Source of the DNA: Mytilus galloprovincialis
Taxonomy: Eukaryota; Mollusca; Bivalvia; Mytilida; Mytilidae
DNA length: 64,000 nucleotides
Direction of reading: 5' to 3'
NCBI RefSeq assembly: GCF_965363235.1
Contig: NC_134841.1
Coordinates: forward strand, 38,283,440 to 38,347,439
Shown: in pieces, positions 1 through 12,643 of the stretch
Layout of the letters: each line of letters opens with the position of its first letter
Position numbering within the stretch: the stretch's first letter is position 1
Translations under genes and position numbers: made by a program
The notes under the pieces: model-generated
Databases searched by the model: none
Told to the model about the DNA's origin: nothing
Seen by the model: the letters and a program-made list of their open reading frames with translations, nothing else

Positions 1-192
1 GTTTTTAATTGAAACGCAAACAATACGTCTTATGTAGAAGAACGATACCACTGGGGTAACTTATTATGAACCTTAAATGTGGATCCAATGATCTGCTGTA
101 TGACTCAGTTTCCCTATATAACGTTACTACGCGATGTTGTGTTTTAATATTATTATTTTTTACATCATCTATAATCTTTATGTCGTTTTCAG

Positions 193-1098
193 CTGCTCTT
201 CAAGGAAGTGTAAGCAGTGGATTCGGTGGCAGATCTGTTGGAAAAGGTGAGCTTTTAAAAGAAGTTTGAAATATAGTTAAAATATAATATGACATATATA
301 ATGATTTGAATTAGACTAAATAGTGACATTAACAGTAGAAGTTTTACAGTGTAATTGGTAGTTAGGGCCAATTTACCTTAAATTTGTTTTCAGTGACTGG
401 AAAAAACTCAAAAGTCATTAAAATATACAAATCGAATATCAGAAGGTCGGTGTAATTTTCTCGAAACTTTTTCAGAAATTTTACATATTTACATGTAACC
501 TTACAACCAGAATGTAATAAATTATCAATAGAACATTTATTAATGTAATTTGTTTTATACATATAAATAACCGTCAGTTTATCATTTTAGATAGTTTAAC
601 ATTTTTTTCCTTTCGGGATCTTTTATAGATTTGATATGCGGTATAGGTTCATAACTGAAGGCTGTACAATGACAAGTAGTTGCTAACTGTCATCATAATT
701 GCACATTTAGTTGGTGTCGCCCCCGCGAGATCAAACTTCATTAGATGTTAATGAAATATTGTGAAGTTTAATATAAGGACCTAACACATTTGTAATAGAC
801 ATCTTATCAATACATACAAAAGCTCACATAGTGTTTTGCATATTTTGTATTAAAACTCACATAGAAGAACTTCCAAAATTAAAATGAATAAGAAAAATAT
901 TTTAAATGGCACACATAATGAAGATAATACATTGATAAGTAAAAGTTTGATTTGAAATGAACTTGCAATATCAGGGATACAAAAAAATATATGTAAAAGT
1001 TTTATTGTTGTTTAATTAATGTGTATGCAAAATCTACAGTGCTCGTCCATCAATATATGCTAATAAACAAAATTTGTTTTGTAGGATCCGCATACTAA
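193..1098 (+). CDS. secreted Gly/Ser-rich silk-like protein, copy 0 (3' end only)
   Basis: Last two coding exons of a paralogue whose 5' part lies left of the window. Exon 193-246 (54 nt) follows a pyrimidine-rich acceptor ending at 192 and has a GT donor at 247. With the split codon it reads AALQGSVSSGFGGRSVGKG. The last exon starts at 1085 after a TTTTGTAG acceptor and adds GSAY, with stop TAA at 1096-1098. Exon length, phase 1 junctions and terminal residues match the complete copies at 12.6, 24.1 and 34.4 kb, which is the main support. The 838-bp intron holds nothing else recognisable, but parts of it align by eye with the equivalent introns of copies 1 and 2. Function is unknown; a secreted structural protein is inferred from the full copies. 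Confidence 0.75.
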
Positions 1099-1181
1099 AT
1101 AACATATGTATATTTGTTTGACGCCTGAAGTCGATCAACGAAATACTCCATTTCTCTTTAATTGTATTAACTCAGTATTTG

Positions 1182-1187
1182 AATAAA
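1182..1187 (+). terminator. polyadenylation signal of copy 0
   Basis: AATAAA 84 bases after the stop, in the context GAATAAACATTG that recurs after copies 1 and 3. Confidence 0.65.
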
Positions 1188-1507
1188 CATTGTCACCAGA
1201 AGCTATTGAGTTTAGTCATTTGATTTCCGTATAATACAGTCAATTCCCAAATACAAACCACTTCCATGACCAACAGTTATGACTATAAGTGAAGGCATAA
1301 AACAATCTCTATGCATTATTACACGTTTATTACAAAATGATATTTGATATTCATACTGGGTATAACTTACTAAAGGTTAGTATAATGCACCAAGAACGTT
1401 CCATATAGCTGGGTCAAACAAAAAAACAAACAAAAAAAAAAACACGTTTTTTTAACCAGAGATACTGCGGTTAAAAAATCGGGGCTACAGAACAATACAT
1501 CTTAAGC

Positions 1508-1715
1508 CGAGAAAGACAACAGTAGTATACCGCTCTTCAGTAGCAATAACTCGATTTGAATTAAACAAATGCGGGTAACTAACCAAAACACATCAACCAA
1601 AAGATGAAAACAACGGAACAACAAAAACAATGACATGCTACAAAAAACAAACATAAAAACATACATAAAACAGACTATTTGATAACAACAATATATATTC
1701 CGGCACAAACCAGTT
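1508..1715 (+). repeat. interspersed repeat family B, degenerate copy
   Basis: Shares the CAACAGTAGTATACCGCT start and the later AAACGAACTATTTGATAACA-like segment with copies near 32990, 49215 and 52978. Similarity was judged by eye. Short ORFs on either strand here are repeat sequence. The 1188-1507 stretch before it shows nothing recognisable. Confidence 0.5.
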
Positions 1716-2634
1716 TAAGAAACAAATGACGGATAGCCAAACATTCCGCTTAAATGATAATATAAAACATACCGTTGAAAATGACAACATTGCAAAATGA
1801 ACAGAAAAGTCAACAAAGACTCCCGTATGTATTGACCTACAACCGTAAATTGGGCAAACAATCACTATTTATCCGGATTTGAGAAAACTTGAAAAAATTG
1901 AAAAAACACACAAAATTCTTTCAAGATCTTTAAAAGCCATCAGGACTAGCTTTTCGTTGGAACTTAAGCTTGAAAGACTTGTCGATGAGAGCTCTAACCT
2001 ACGCTTTGACAGAGTTGTTGGAAAAACGGTGTCTGACTTTGAAGCCAATGCTGCATACTCAGATTTTTACCATACACTCTACTGGTACCTAAAAAATGCA
2101 TCTTATTTCTCAATTATCTTGCAAAAATGCGTAAACTGTGTATTTTCTACTGTGTAAAAGTTCGAAGCAATATGTTGGTTAGTCTGACCAATCATTCAAA
2201 ACAGTTAGATTAGCCATCGTAGTGAAAATAAATGTAAGAAAGACCTTCATCGCAGTAGATATTTGAAATCCCCTCATTATCATTACAATTAGTCAGCTTT
2301 CAATCGATCACCACCATTGACCACAACACCACTTGGTCTCGAGAGGAAAAAATCACACAGGAAAATATTTTAGAAAAGATAATTTAAAATCATGACACAA
2401 CATGCGTGTATTTGGAATAAAAAAAGTGCTAAACACAGCAGCTGAATAGATATTTCCATGTTTGAATAACACATAGGCAAACCTTCGCGTATGATTCTCT
2501 TTTCCCTAGAACAATTAGTGCTGTGGTTAATGACAGAAATAGACAGTCGATTGCAATCTTTCTAGGTGTGATTAGCGAATGTTAAATATCGACTGAAAGG
2601 ATTTATTTTACTTTCATAGTCAATACGATGCCCT

Positions 2635-3120
2635 GTCATACAACTGAGAATGGAAATGGGGAATTTATCAAAGAGACAATAACCCGACAAGAGAACAGAC
2701 CTCAGCTGAAGGCACGAATAGGTCTTCAATGCAGCAAGAAACTCCCGCACCGGCAGCGTCCTGCAGCTGGGTCCTTGACAAATATCTATACTAGTACTGT
2801 GATAATGGACATACTAAATCCGAATTATACACAAGAAACTAAAATTTAAAATCATACAAGACTAACAAAGGCCAGAGGCCAAATGTTTTTTTGAGATCTC
2901 AACCCTCCTCCTATAACTCTAGCAAATGTAGAAAAGTTAATGCATAACATTACGCACAGTAAAATTCTGTTCAAGAGAAGTCCGAGTCCGAGGTCAGAAG
3001 AGGTAACAAAAGAAAATAAACAAAATGACATTAAGACACATATAACAACAGACTACTAGCAGTTACTGACATGCCAGCTCCAGACCTCAATTAAACTGAT
3101 TATGTCTTCATCATAAGAAT
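2635..3120 (-). repeat. interspersed repeat family C, inverted copy
   Basis: Read on the minus strand this contains the same landmarks as 22080-22330: TCTGAC...CTCCGACTTCTCTTGAAC, ACTTTTCTACATT...TATAG and GTTGAGATCTC. The left end (2635-2690) carries a segment seen again in + orientation near 41295-41365 and 58385-58520, ending CCATTTCCATTCTCAATTTTAT. Short ORFs here are not credible genes. Confidence 0.5.
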
Positions 3121-3379
3121 ATCAGGCACAATTCTTCCCGTTAGGGGTTAAGTATTATATTACCATAAAATATATGAGAAGAAAATAACTCGTGCCATGC
3201 CAACAACTGGTTTTTAAATAAATGTGTTTAATTCCGATGCAAAGACCGTATTTACAGTGACTGTTTTTAATAATCAGCATACTGTTTAATACATTTAAAT
3301 ATTGTTCTGTTTCCAAAACCACTGCAAGAGGCTGCTGAAGAGGAGTCTAGATAAATCAACCGACATCAGCAAATTTTAT

Positions 3380-3715
3380 ATGGAGAGCCGTGGTGTGGTG
3401 GTTAACGCATCGGACTACTAACACAAAGGTTCCTGGTTAGATCCCCGATCTTGGGTGAAAATTGCAGGACTGAATGTTCGGCTCTCCTTTGACACCATTT
3501 GCAGGTATGGCCTTGAGAAACGTCGAAAGGGGACGATAAATGGCTCATCCGTCTTAAAAGAGAGCCATATCTCTTGCACGTAGTAGATTTTGAAAAAAAG
3601 CAGGTTAATGCCACTAGTAGGAAGCACTCGCACCCACAAGGTGGAAAAGGATTAACATAAATTGCAATAATTTGTTTCCCAATCCACAACAAATAAATAT
3701 GTTTAAACTGAAACT
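3380..3715 (+). mobile_element. tRNA-derived SINE
   Basis: The first about 75 bases resemble a tRNA-type pol III promoter head: an A-box-like GTGGTGTGGTGGTTAACGC at about 3389-3407 and a B-box-like GGTTAGATCCCC at about 3434-3445, with spacing right for an internal promoter. A non-tRNA body follows (CCTTTGACACC to GAGAGCCATAT), then an A-rich tail region. The conserved body suggests one of the domain-sharing SINE superfamilies known in molluscs, but I cannot name the domain. The 96-aa minus-strand ORF across it has no coding character. Confidence 0.6.
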
Positions 3716-6180
3716 CTTTCAGGCTTCGCCTTTTTACCTACAGAAAGGCAGTAGCGAGGATTCTGGATAAATATCGTTATAAAGGCTGTTGTTTCGATTT
3801 CTTTTCAATTTTCGCGTATAAGATTACACAAATATTTCAAATTAAAGAAGGCTGTTCAGCTTTAACAGGACTATGGATGTCACGTAAGGTGTAGGATATG
3901 TTTACTGATCCGAAAAACCTTATATAACCCTTTTTTGTTAATTTGGATTCGTTTTGCTGAGTCTCAGTTTTTGTATGTTGTGTTTTGTAAACTGTTGTTT
4001 GTCTCTTGTTTATTACCTTTCCATGTCAATGTCAGTTTGGTTTTTACTTATACATTTCCATATCATTTTACCCCTCTCTTTGCAGATCAGTGTATTTTTT
4101 CCCTATCGTAAATGAAAATTACGATACTGCTTACCATGTAGTTTTAGTTAACATGCTTCTTTTATATACATAATAATGTGACAAATTGTGGACATTTCAC
4201 ATTTCACGTTTGACGGACCTGGATCCGGACTTAACTGTGAAAACATCCTAATTGAAAAATACCGCGTCTTAATTATATACTTATAAACAATGGTTCAAGT
4301 TACAAACATAAATATATAAAATTAATGGAATTAAGCAATTATACATAGCCATATTATAAATATGATTTTTTGTATACATAAATAATATAGCCAACAATAT
4401 AAGAACTGAAAAATACCATAGCGGGATTTGTACGCCTGCTTATGTCATATCCTGAAATCCCTTCAAGCATTAATTCCAGTGTCCGAGGACAGTCGTTACC
4501 GGAATATGTCAATGTTGAAGCAGGACTTGTTATTTGTATCTGCAGCCGTTAATTTGTTTTACTGGAAGTAGTTAAAAACTCAAAAAGTAATTTCCATTAT
4601 TAGGTGTAATTATTTACACTTCAAAACTGTTTTTCTTTCTTTTTTTACATTTGAAAGTATTTTTGTTGTTTGAATTAAATATCAAACATTATAAAAACCT
4701 CTTGCCTCCCGAAACGCTTTTCTTTATTAAACTTTAACAGAAACTAAATAATTTCAAAGCCAATGATTTATAAATAGCCGAAAAACATTAGTAGCTAAAT
4801 ATTCATCAATTAGTATGTTTTAATTCACCCGAAAATTTATTCAGCATGTTTCTAACTTTTGTTTCTACTGAAAGTCTTCATGTTGAAAGGACATTAAATT
4901 TCCAGCATGTGGGTATCAAAATACAAATTTACTTAAAGTAAGTTTTTCATTGTTTCAACTAATAAAGTGTGGTATCGCCACAACCCCATAGAATTCGAAA
5001 GTAAACAAATATTTTAAATCCATCCAAAATATTCTTTAAATGTTCATAAAAATGATATAATCTACTATTCAATTATTTTTTAAATGTCTTGAGACTTTCG
5101 GGGAACTGAGATATGCGCTTCAACATTGCTTAAATTCTAATTTGTGGTAAATCTCAAATTTGAGAGGTAGAGTAGGTACTGCTCGTCATGGGAAACTTGT
5201 CGTGTTATTCATTGCCAAAAGATTACGGGGTAATCATCTCAGATGTGACAAAATGTAGTTCTGTGCTAACTTCATTAACAATTTTTAGTTGAGAGTCAAG
5301 ATATGAAGCAGGATAAACTGTATCTATGGTAAACTTGATTTAAGTTCGATGGATTATGCTTGTAGTCACCAACCTTTGAATAAAACTATGTTAGAGGACA
5401 TCAGTTTCTAGAAAAATAATAATGCTAGCGTATTCATTTCTTCATGAGAAGCTCTTGTTTGAAGTCTGCCTTGTATGAAATGTCTAATAGACAAGAAAGA
5501 GCACATGTTAGTCCCTAAAGGAAGGCAGAGTGTTGTTTAAAAATTGAAGACGAAATACAAAATGATGTCAATGAAACAATTCTAATGTACCAAGTTTGTC
5601 TTTTCATATAACTTTAATCATTAGTTCAGAGAATTCATGTTGAGTTCCTTTTTAAAACATGGTATTTTACATGTACCTCCGTTGGTCATTTTTTTTTGGT
5701 GAAAAAAAGTAAGACTTTATTTTGTAATCAATTTTTAAGCTTGAGAAATATTTGTGTAAAGGGTAGGGTGGACAAATATACTTTATTATATCAAAATAGA
5801 GGGTAAACAGTTTACTGTATTCTCTGTTCAAAGTTCTTTGGAATATATAAGTACCAACATGTGATGCATACAGCCTCTAGAGTAGGTAGTTTTACATTTA
5901 CTATTAATCACGGTCTTGATTGCTGATAACACAGATGTTAACAAGTTAGAAGAGGTTCGATGTGGATCATTTGAAAGACCAATAAATACAATTTTGTTTG
6001 TAATGAGGCTCGTATATTAGTAATAATGGTATTCAGCACAGTGTTGATATTCCAGAGAAATATCGAACACACCTTTGGTTGTTCATTAAACTTTTTTAAC
6101 TGTTGTCGGTTTGCAGGTGATAAATTAAAAGTTTTTGCTGATTCTTTTGATAAGCAGTTTATACAACGTTATATCCAAAA
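3716..6180. other. intergenic, no gene recognised
   Basis: AT-rich DNA with stops in all frames. A stretch near 3930-4080 (TGTATGTTGTGTTTTGTAAACTG and TGTCTCTTGTTT) faintly recalls the tail repeat at 50595-51097, but is too decayed to assign. Confidence 0.5.
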
Positions 6181-6665
6181 AGTAAGATCACAAAAATACT
6201 GAACTTAGATGAAAATCAATTCGGAAAGTCCATAATCACATGGCAAAATCAAATAACAAAACGCATCAAAAACGAATGGACAAGAACTGTCATATTCCTG
6301 ACTTGGAACAGGCATTTTCAAATGTAGAAAATGGTGGATTAAACCTGGTGGATTAAACACAATCAATATTGCTGGGATATATGTTTATGGTATGACAAGT
6401 ATTTAGCAACATTTTAAATCATGTGCACTACTGAATAAGGGTACATATCCTATATATTTGTGAAGGTACCAATTTGTTGTATTAAAATGTTTTGCATGTT
6501 CGCAAATAGTTGTTTTGGCGAAGTCTGCATACAATATAAAAAAAGAAGATGTGGTATGAATGCCAATGAGACAACTATCCACAAGAGACCAACATGAAAC
6601 AGATATTAAGCCTATAGCACATTTGCCATTCGTTGAACATCTAATTTAATGGTTCACATAAACTC
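6181..6665. repeat. interspersed repeats: family A (6181-6360) and family C fragment (6540-6665)
   Basis: 6181-6360 carries the family A landmarks AAATACTGAACT, GGAAAGTCC, ATGGCAAAATC, CATATTCCTGACTTGG and GTAGAAAATGGTGGATT, shared with 19683, 22535 and 60145. 6540-6665 contains AAGATGTGGTATGAATGCCA and a ...GAGACAACTATCCACAAGAGACC segment. Their reverse complement appears at 27080-27125. Confidence 0.55.
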
Positions 6666-7855
6666 ACCAAACAATCGAAGAAAATATGTATCCAACGAAC
6701 AATAATGTATCCAAAGTTTATGTATAAACATTGTATTCCGTAGGCAAAGTCGTTGTATGTGTTTTTGTCATTTAACATTTTCAATAAAATTGTTAAATCA
6801 AAATTATATTTTACTATTTGTTCAAATCGTTAGATTTCATGATGAAAGGACTTGGATGGTTCATAACTTTAATAAAAATATGTTATGTTTTGCTAAGTTT
6901 TCGTCTGTCGTATGATTACTGTCTGTGACCTCATGTTTGTATTCCAGCGATAGCTACAAAACTGTTTAGTGTGAAAGTCTCGCCGATTACAAGTTTTATG
7001 ATTTATATATTGTGATACTTATACACGATACTATCTTTATAGGTCGTACAGTATTCAACAGACCTAAATCTCATTCATCCATCAGAGAGGAAGGTTAAGT
7101 TTTTATTGCCAAGTCCGATGCTAAGAAACTATAAGCAGTGGACTTTCTATATTTTATATACTGATTGACAGCAAGGTGTAAATATTTTTGTTGCTATATC
7201 CATCTGACTTTTACTTCATTTACATGTATCACTGATCATGTGAATGTTATGTTATACTTATTATGTACAACACTCTCAAATTGAATCATTTTTTATTTAA
7301 ATGAAGCAAAATATTCATTTCAGTGTACGCACCTTTGCTTATTGTTTTCCCCTTTTTAAACCTTGATTTACAACCACTAGTATAACAACACTTTGTAAAC
7401 ATAATACACATATATATTTATATTAGAAAAAAAGTAGAACATATAACTTTGGAATGCTAACTTCCATTAAACCGCTATCAGGGGATTATTAGAAACATAA
7501 AGACAAATAAAACCTTGAGAGCTATAAACATCATAGTGTATGAAGCAATAAGATATGTCTGAATATGTATTGATTTACATTTATGATAATATAATAGTAT
7601 TTTATAAGAATATGGAATTTGAATTTGACGACAACAATAACAAGGCACTTCATTTTCTTATTTTATTAAGATACAAAAGCTATAACAGGAGTGATGATTG
7701 CATACATATCAGTAAATCCTGTCAATTTCTATGTATGCCTTATCCCGATTGGGAGCCTGTAATTTAGTGTGGAGGATATTTTTTTCTGTTATTTCTGTTG
7801 CTAAATTATTGTTTTGGCAATAATGAATTATTTTTTTTTCGTTTGAAAAGTTTTT
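6666..7855. other. intergenic, no gene recognised
   Basis: AT-rich sequence without a supportable gene. The 70-codon + frame at 7555-7767 has no domain, splice context or compositional support. Confidence 0.45.
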
Positions 7856-8442
7856 AAAGGAGTAGGTCCGGTAAGGACCAATTTTGGCCTAAAATTTCAG
7901 GTTCATCTGACGAAAGATTTTGACCACTTTTTAAACACTTAAGTGTCTATTTCATTTGAATCAATCAGTTTATGTGAAAGATTTTAACTGATTTAGTCAT
8001 TAATAACGACCCGATTCAAGCTCAAATATGAAAAATCTACCAAATATGCCGAAAAATGTCAATTTTCAGATGGTTTTTGTCAAAAATGAAAGTGGCCGCA
8101 TCCGTGTTCATTCTCAACCTTTATATATGTTATGTATTATCATAAAATACAACATACATTTCAATATTAAGGATGAACACGAATGCGGCCACTTTCGTTT
8201 TACACGAAAACCGTCTAAAATTTAACTAAAATGCTAGAATTGTGAAGATTTCAGTAATTTAGCATGACTTTATGGTGCTAGTACCCGATATATATGCGTT
8301 GTATTGTCAAAAAAAACAGCCCATATTTATGTAGCAGAAGCATTCTACTGTCCAATGAATAACTAAAAGTTAACATTTTAACAATTTTGTAAAACTGCAA
8401 TATTTTTGGGCCAAAAAGGAGTCTTACTGGACCTACTCCTTT
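7856..8442. mobile_element. foldback/MITE-like element, 587 bp
   Basis: Starts AAAGGAGTAGGTCCGGTAAG and ends with the near-reverse-complement CTTACTGGACCTACTCCTTT. Inverted similarity continues inward (ATTTTGGCC against GGGCCAAAAA). A second, central hairpin has arms at about 8069-8113 and 8168-8215, including GAAAGTGGCCGCATCCGTG against its inverted partner CGAATGCGGCCACTTTCG. No transposase frame is present, so it is non-autonomous. The overlapping short ORFs on both strands are products of the element. Confidence 0.7.
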
Positions 8443-9663
8443 GTCATGTCGGGGTTTTTGTAGCTGACTATATGGTAAATTTGGCTCATTGCAACACACC
8501 GTATGCTGACATATGCTTACTTAAATCTACGCCATGTGAACCCCTATTGAATGTTTTTTCTCATTGGAAATCATTACATATCTCCTTTCAATTAATTACT
8601 TTAGTATGTTTTTTTCTAAACAAATATTTTATCATCTGAATGAGAGACTGCATTGTTCTCAATTATTCGAAGCAGACTATGGTAATTCGTTTTTAAACTT
8701 GGTTCAATTTTATTTTGATTTTGGTTGGCATATGTGTTGCAGCGACATACCTTTTGCAAATTCAGCTTATACTAACTGCAGTTAAACACCTGCTGATGTG
8801 TGATCAAAATCATGAATTGTGGTACATTGTTTTGTAGTTATCAGTCTGAATGATATTAAGGCGGCAACCTAATACAAGCCCATAACATAGATGTGATCTA
8901 TGTGATACGTATTGTTGTTTATGACTTTTATATTTATAACGATTAACCTGAATTTGGATATCTTAACGAGACCGACCAATTTGATTCTTATTCTATAAGG
9001 GATAACGATTTATAAAATATTTAAAAGTTTTGAAAAAAAAAACAACAAAAAAACAAAAAACTTCATACTTAAATATTTAAATTAACATTTCAAATGAATA
9101 AAACAACTATACAACAAGCACAAATGATGATAAATGTTTAGCAATACTACAATATACCAATAATTCTTTGTTTAATAAATTCAAAAGTGTTGACATTAGT
9201 AAAGTTTACTGTTTCGCTGGTTTTATTTTATTTGTTAAGTGATTTAATGTTGTTTATTTAAAATTTTTAGTTGCTTATAAACTGAATATAATGATGGCAT
9301 GCCATATTGTTTGTTAAAAATGTTACTACTTTTTGAGAAACGGATTTATAACAGTTTTTTTTTCCAAACTTGTTTCCGTATCCCATATTTGAATTTCATT
9401 TTACATTGTTATACTTCATTGTTGTAATTTTTCATTAAAATTCTGTTTTAACTAAAAGTGTTGACCTAATTTGTTTTCAATTTGCTTGAGATTCACTAAA
9501 CGGTATCTTGGGATACCCTTTTAAAAACATAAGCAAATCATAACCACGGTATATTAAGATAACGATGTAATATATATAACTATTTTTGTTCCTGGTCAAG
9601 GCCGATGCAGACAAGCGCTTCAGAGGCATGAAATTAAAAACCTGTTGTTTTCAATCTGTTTAC
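8443..9663. other. intergenic, no gene recognised
   Basis: AT-rich, with homopolymer runs around 9030-9060. Two overlapping small + frames (8406-8785) start inside the foldback element and have no coding support. Confidence 0.45.
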
Positions 9664-10130
9664 AGGTGTAATACCACCAAATCATGGTACGTCACATCCG
9701 GTTGTATACGAAAGTAGGTCGAAAAAAAATATTCCCTTGAATTTGACAGTTGTAGGTAATTAATCTTAAATTTTATTGCAGTAAAACCATTTCTGTGACA
9801 TAAACAAATGTCTTGGGTATTTCAAAACACCATTACTTTTTATTTGGGATTTCTATAGAAAATTTTGTAATCTTGAGGTTACATGGTGACTAAACCTTGT
9901 ACACAGATAAAATAGGGGAGAAATGTGATTGGCTAACTTCCAATGATGGTTATTTTCTTATATGCAATGAAATGTTATGGGATTTTTTTTCTATAAAACT
10001 GGACAGAATAAAACTTCACTCATGCCAAGTATTTCTTTATTTGAAACAAGGTTAAATTCTGCACATTTGTTTGAAAAGTGCAAATTTAACAAAGACTAAC
10101 AGGGGAAAATCAATGGTGGTATTACACCTA
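9664..10130. mobile_element. TIR (MITE-like) element, copy 1
   Basis: Begins AGGTGTAATACCACCA and ends TGGTGGTATTACACCT(A), an almost perfect 16-17 bp terminal inverted repeat. It is about 467 bp long, non-coding, and highly similar over its length to the element at 11026-11490 in the same orientation. Shared internal landmarks include ATCATGGTACGTCACATCCG, TGTCTTGGGTATTTCAAAA and CATGCCAAGTATTTC. Confidence 0.75.
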
Positions 10131-11025
10131 ATTATGGGAAGCTGTATATGCACCTTTGACCTTGTGAGTAATCTCATGTGTTTAAATTTCTTGCTTTTTA
10201 AGTGAAATAGTTCAAAAAATGAAATATTCTGAGTGGATTGAGTCTTCAAACACATTTTATGAGAAAATTGTCTTGAAATAGGACTCTACCATGAATATTC
10301 AGTTGACAGAACAAGCCCTACTAAAGGAGGGGCTTTTTCTCCTTAATTCTTCTATTCTGCTTTGATAGAACATTTTCCTAGGAAATACTTAAAATAAATA
10401 TATAGTTATAAGTAGATGAAATTATTTTTAATGCCGTAACGACAAATTATTTACTTAAAGAGAAGCCTTTTATGTCCCTCTTTGGAATGCGGCGTAAATT
10501 TTTTTTTTACGTAAGGACTTATTGAAACCTCTTTGGAGACAGTAAACTTTTATATGGATTGTTCATTCTGCTAAAATGCTTCATTTACTCATTTCTCATA
10601 ACATGTCTACCATAACTGAGTGAAAGTTACCCCATTATTTTTATTTATTGGCCTGAAAAGTTGAAATTTTGAGGAAATGAGAGGTATAAATTGACCAAAA
10701 GAGGCCTTATAAGGAAAACAAAAAGGTCCATTAGTGGTATTTATCTTCCTTAAATCATCTTGTGTATCATATTCAACTGTTTGTAGGCAGATAAGATAGA
10801 TAACTGATCATTTATTGGTCCACACTCTATTCTATCTTAATGCGGCTTGGTTTGGATTTGTCGAAGAAATTTTGCTTGAATCGCTGTAGATGTCGTCTTT
10901 CATTATACTAGATTTTTCTCAAACTATTGAACTGATTATGACAAAACTTAATAGAAATGCTTGAAATAACCAGTATTACAAAGGGAAAAAGTGACATTCA
11001 GTTTATTGAACAAAAATGTCTTCTT
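10131..11025. other. spacer between the paired MITE-like copies
   Basis: 895 bp of AT-rich DNA with no recognisable gene. Nothing here is shared with the flanking copies. Confidence 0.45.
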
Positions 11026-11490
11026 TAGGTGTACTACCACCAAATCATGGTACGTCACATCCGGTTGTATACGAAAGTAGGTCGAAAAAAATATTCCCTT
11101 GAAATTGACAGTTGTAGGTAGTTAATCCTACATTTTATTGCAGTAAAACCATTTCTGTGTCATAAACATATGTCTTGGGTATTTCAAAAGACCATTACTT
11201 TTATTTGGGATTTCTATAGAAAACTTTGTAATCTTGAGGTTACATGGTGACTAAACCTTGTACACAGATAAAATAAGGGGAGAAATTTGATTGGTTAACT
11301 TCCAATGATGGTTATTTTCTTATATGCAATGAAATGTTATGTGATTTTTTTCCATAGAACTGGACAGGATAAAACTTTACTCATGCCAAGTATTTCTTTA
11401 TTTGAAACAAGGTTAAATTCTGCACATTTGTTTGAAAAGTGCAAATTTAACAAAGACTAATAGGGGAAATCAATGGTGGTATTACACCTA
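11026..11490. mobile_element. TIR (MITE-like) element, copy 2
   Basis: Begins TAGGTGTACTACCACCA (one change from copy 1) and ends TGGTGGTATTACACCTA. It has the same length and orientation as 9664-10130, with a few percent divergence and small indels in T runs. Both copies are followed by AATTA at the right end, which may be part of the target or of the element. Confidence 0.75.
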
Positions 11491-12039
11491 ATTACAGTAC
11501 TTGGTAAATACCTCTGATAGTGGACAATCTGTCCCCGAATGAATCATTACCACAGTAATCAGTACTTCGTTAGATACATGAATGATAACAAATCTTAAAA
11601 ATTATAAATAAACTAAAATTTTGAAATTTCTCAGGAAAAATTGACCGTAGATGTTTTGGCTATTTCAATTACTCCTTGGTGGTTTAGCTCTTCAACTATT
11701 TCGGTTCTCATTTATCCTCAGCTTTCAAATATTCTTTTTAAGTGTTCCTGACGAATGTAAATAAAGACCATTTGTAATTAATAATTTCAATTTTTCTTCT
11801 GTATTTCGTAAATTAATTGAGTAGTCCTAGTTATTCCGTTAACTTACTCACTCAATCAGAAGCTTTATTTGATACTTAGAACTCTTCTATATGCACCAAC
11901 GTATTTAAATATTGATATTTGATCTATATGTTTGAAGCAATCACATACCGTTTAATTTCGGAAAATCAAAATGGTGACTCACTTATTTAACAGAACGGTG
12001 AACTGTTGAACATACCCCTTTAACATATATGACGACGAC

Positions 12040-12439
12040 CAATCGTTACATATCAATTTGATATTGCATTGCGTTACAATGAATAAATGACCATATTACG
12101 TAACATAATATATTATTTTTTAAAGAAAATGTGCGAAATAGCAAATAAAACAGTCTGATTCATTTGTATTTATAACTTGTCATGTAAGCAGAAGTAGATT
12201 TAAATTGTGGTTTTAGAAATCACGTAAAACATTAGTTTAAGAATCGAGTGTTATGAATAAGGAACTATTAGTGTGCTAAACATCAAATTTTACTAGGAAA
12301 ATCAAGTTCTAAATGTCAAGGTCAAATACAATGCCCCCGCAAGATAGCGAAAAGCACGTATACACAGCTGTATAAAAGCGAAAAATAGTTGATCATTTAT
12401 ACATACCACTGATAAAGGCATCGATAGACAGAAAACCAG
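12040..12439 (+). promoter_or_regulatory. promoter and 5'UTR exon of silk-like copy 1
   Basis: TATA box TATAAAAG at 12371-12378, preceded by about 300 bp that align by eye with 23500-23909 and 33720-34125. Shared landmarks are AATAAATGACCATATTAC, AAATAAAA..GTCTGATTCAT, TTGTCATGTAAGCAGA and AAAGCACGTA just upstream of TATA. A 5'UTR exon is inferred from about 12400 to 12439, ending AAACCAG before a GT donor at 12440; the same ACCAG|GTA junction follows the TATA box in copies 2 and 3. The exact start of transcription is not visible. Confidence 0.6.
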
Positions 12440-12643
12440 GTATAACCATTTCAAATTAACAGCTATAAGCTAGAGTAAATACCAACCATCTAAATGCTTT
12501 ATATCTATAAACCTTTTATGATTATACTACCAATTAATATGAAAAAGTGTTCACATTGTTAATCTTGAACTACAAGTAACACCGCTAAATATTTCTATTT
12601 ATTTCTCAATGTTTCAAACATCTTTTAATTAATTTCAGTCAGG

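Noticed and set aside
1879..2157. 92-codon + frame (KLEKIEKTHKILSRSLKAIR...)
   Set aside because: Opens at TTG, not ATG, with a stop shortly upstream. It looks mildly protein-like, but there are no splice signals or recognised domain. It might be a decayed element fragment.
3380..3455. Functional tRNA gene
   Set aside because: A- and B-box-like words are present, but the cloverleaf arms do not pair well and a SINE body follows directly.
3402..3692. 96-codon minus-strand frame
   Set aside because: Lies entirely in the tRNA-derived SINE.
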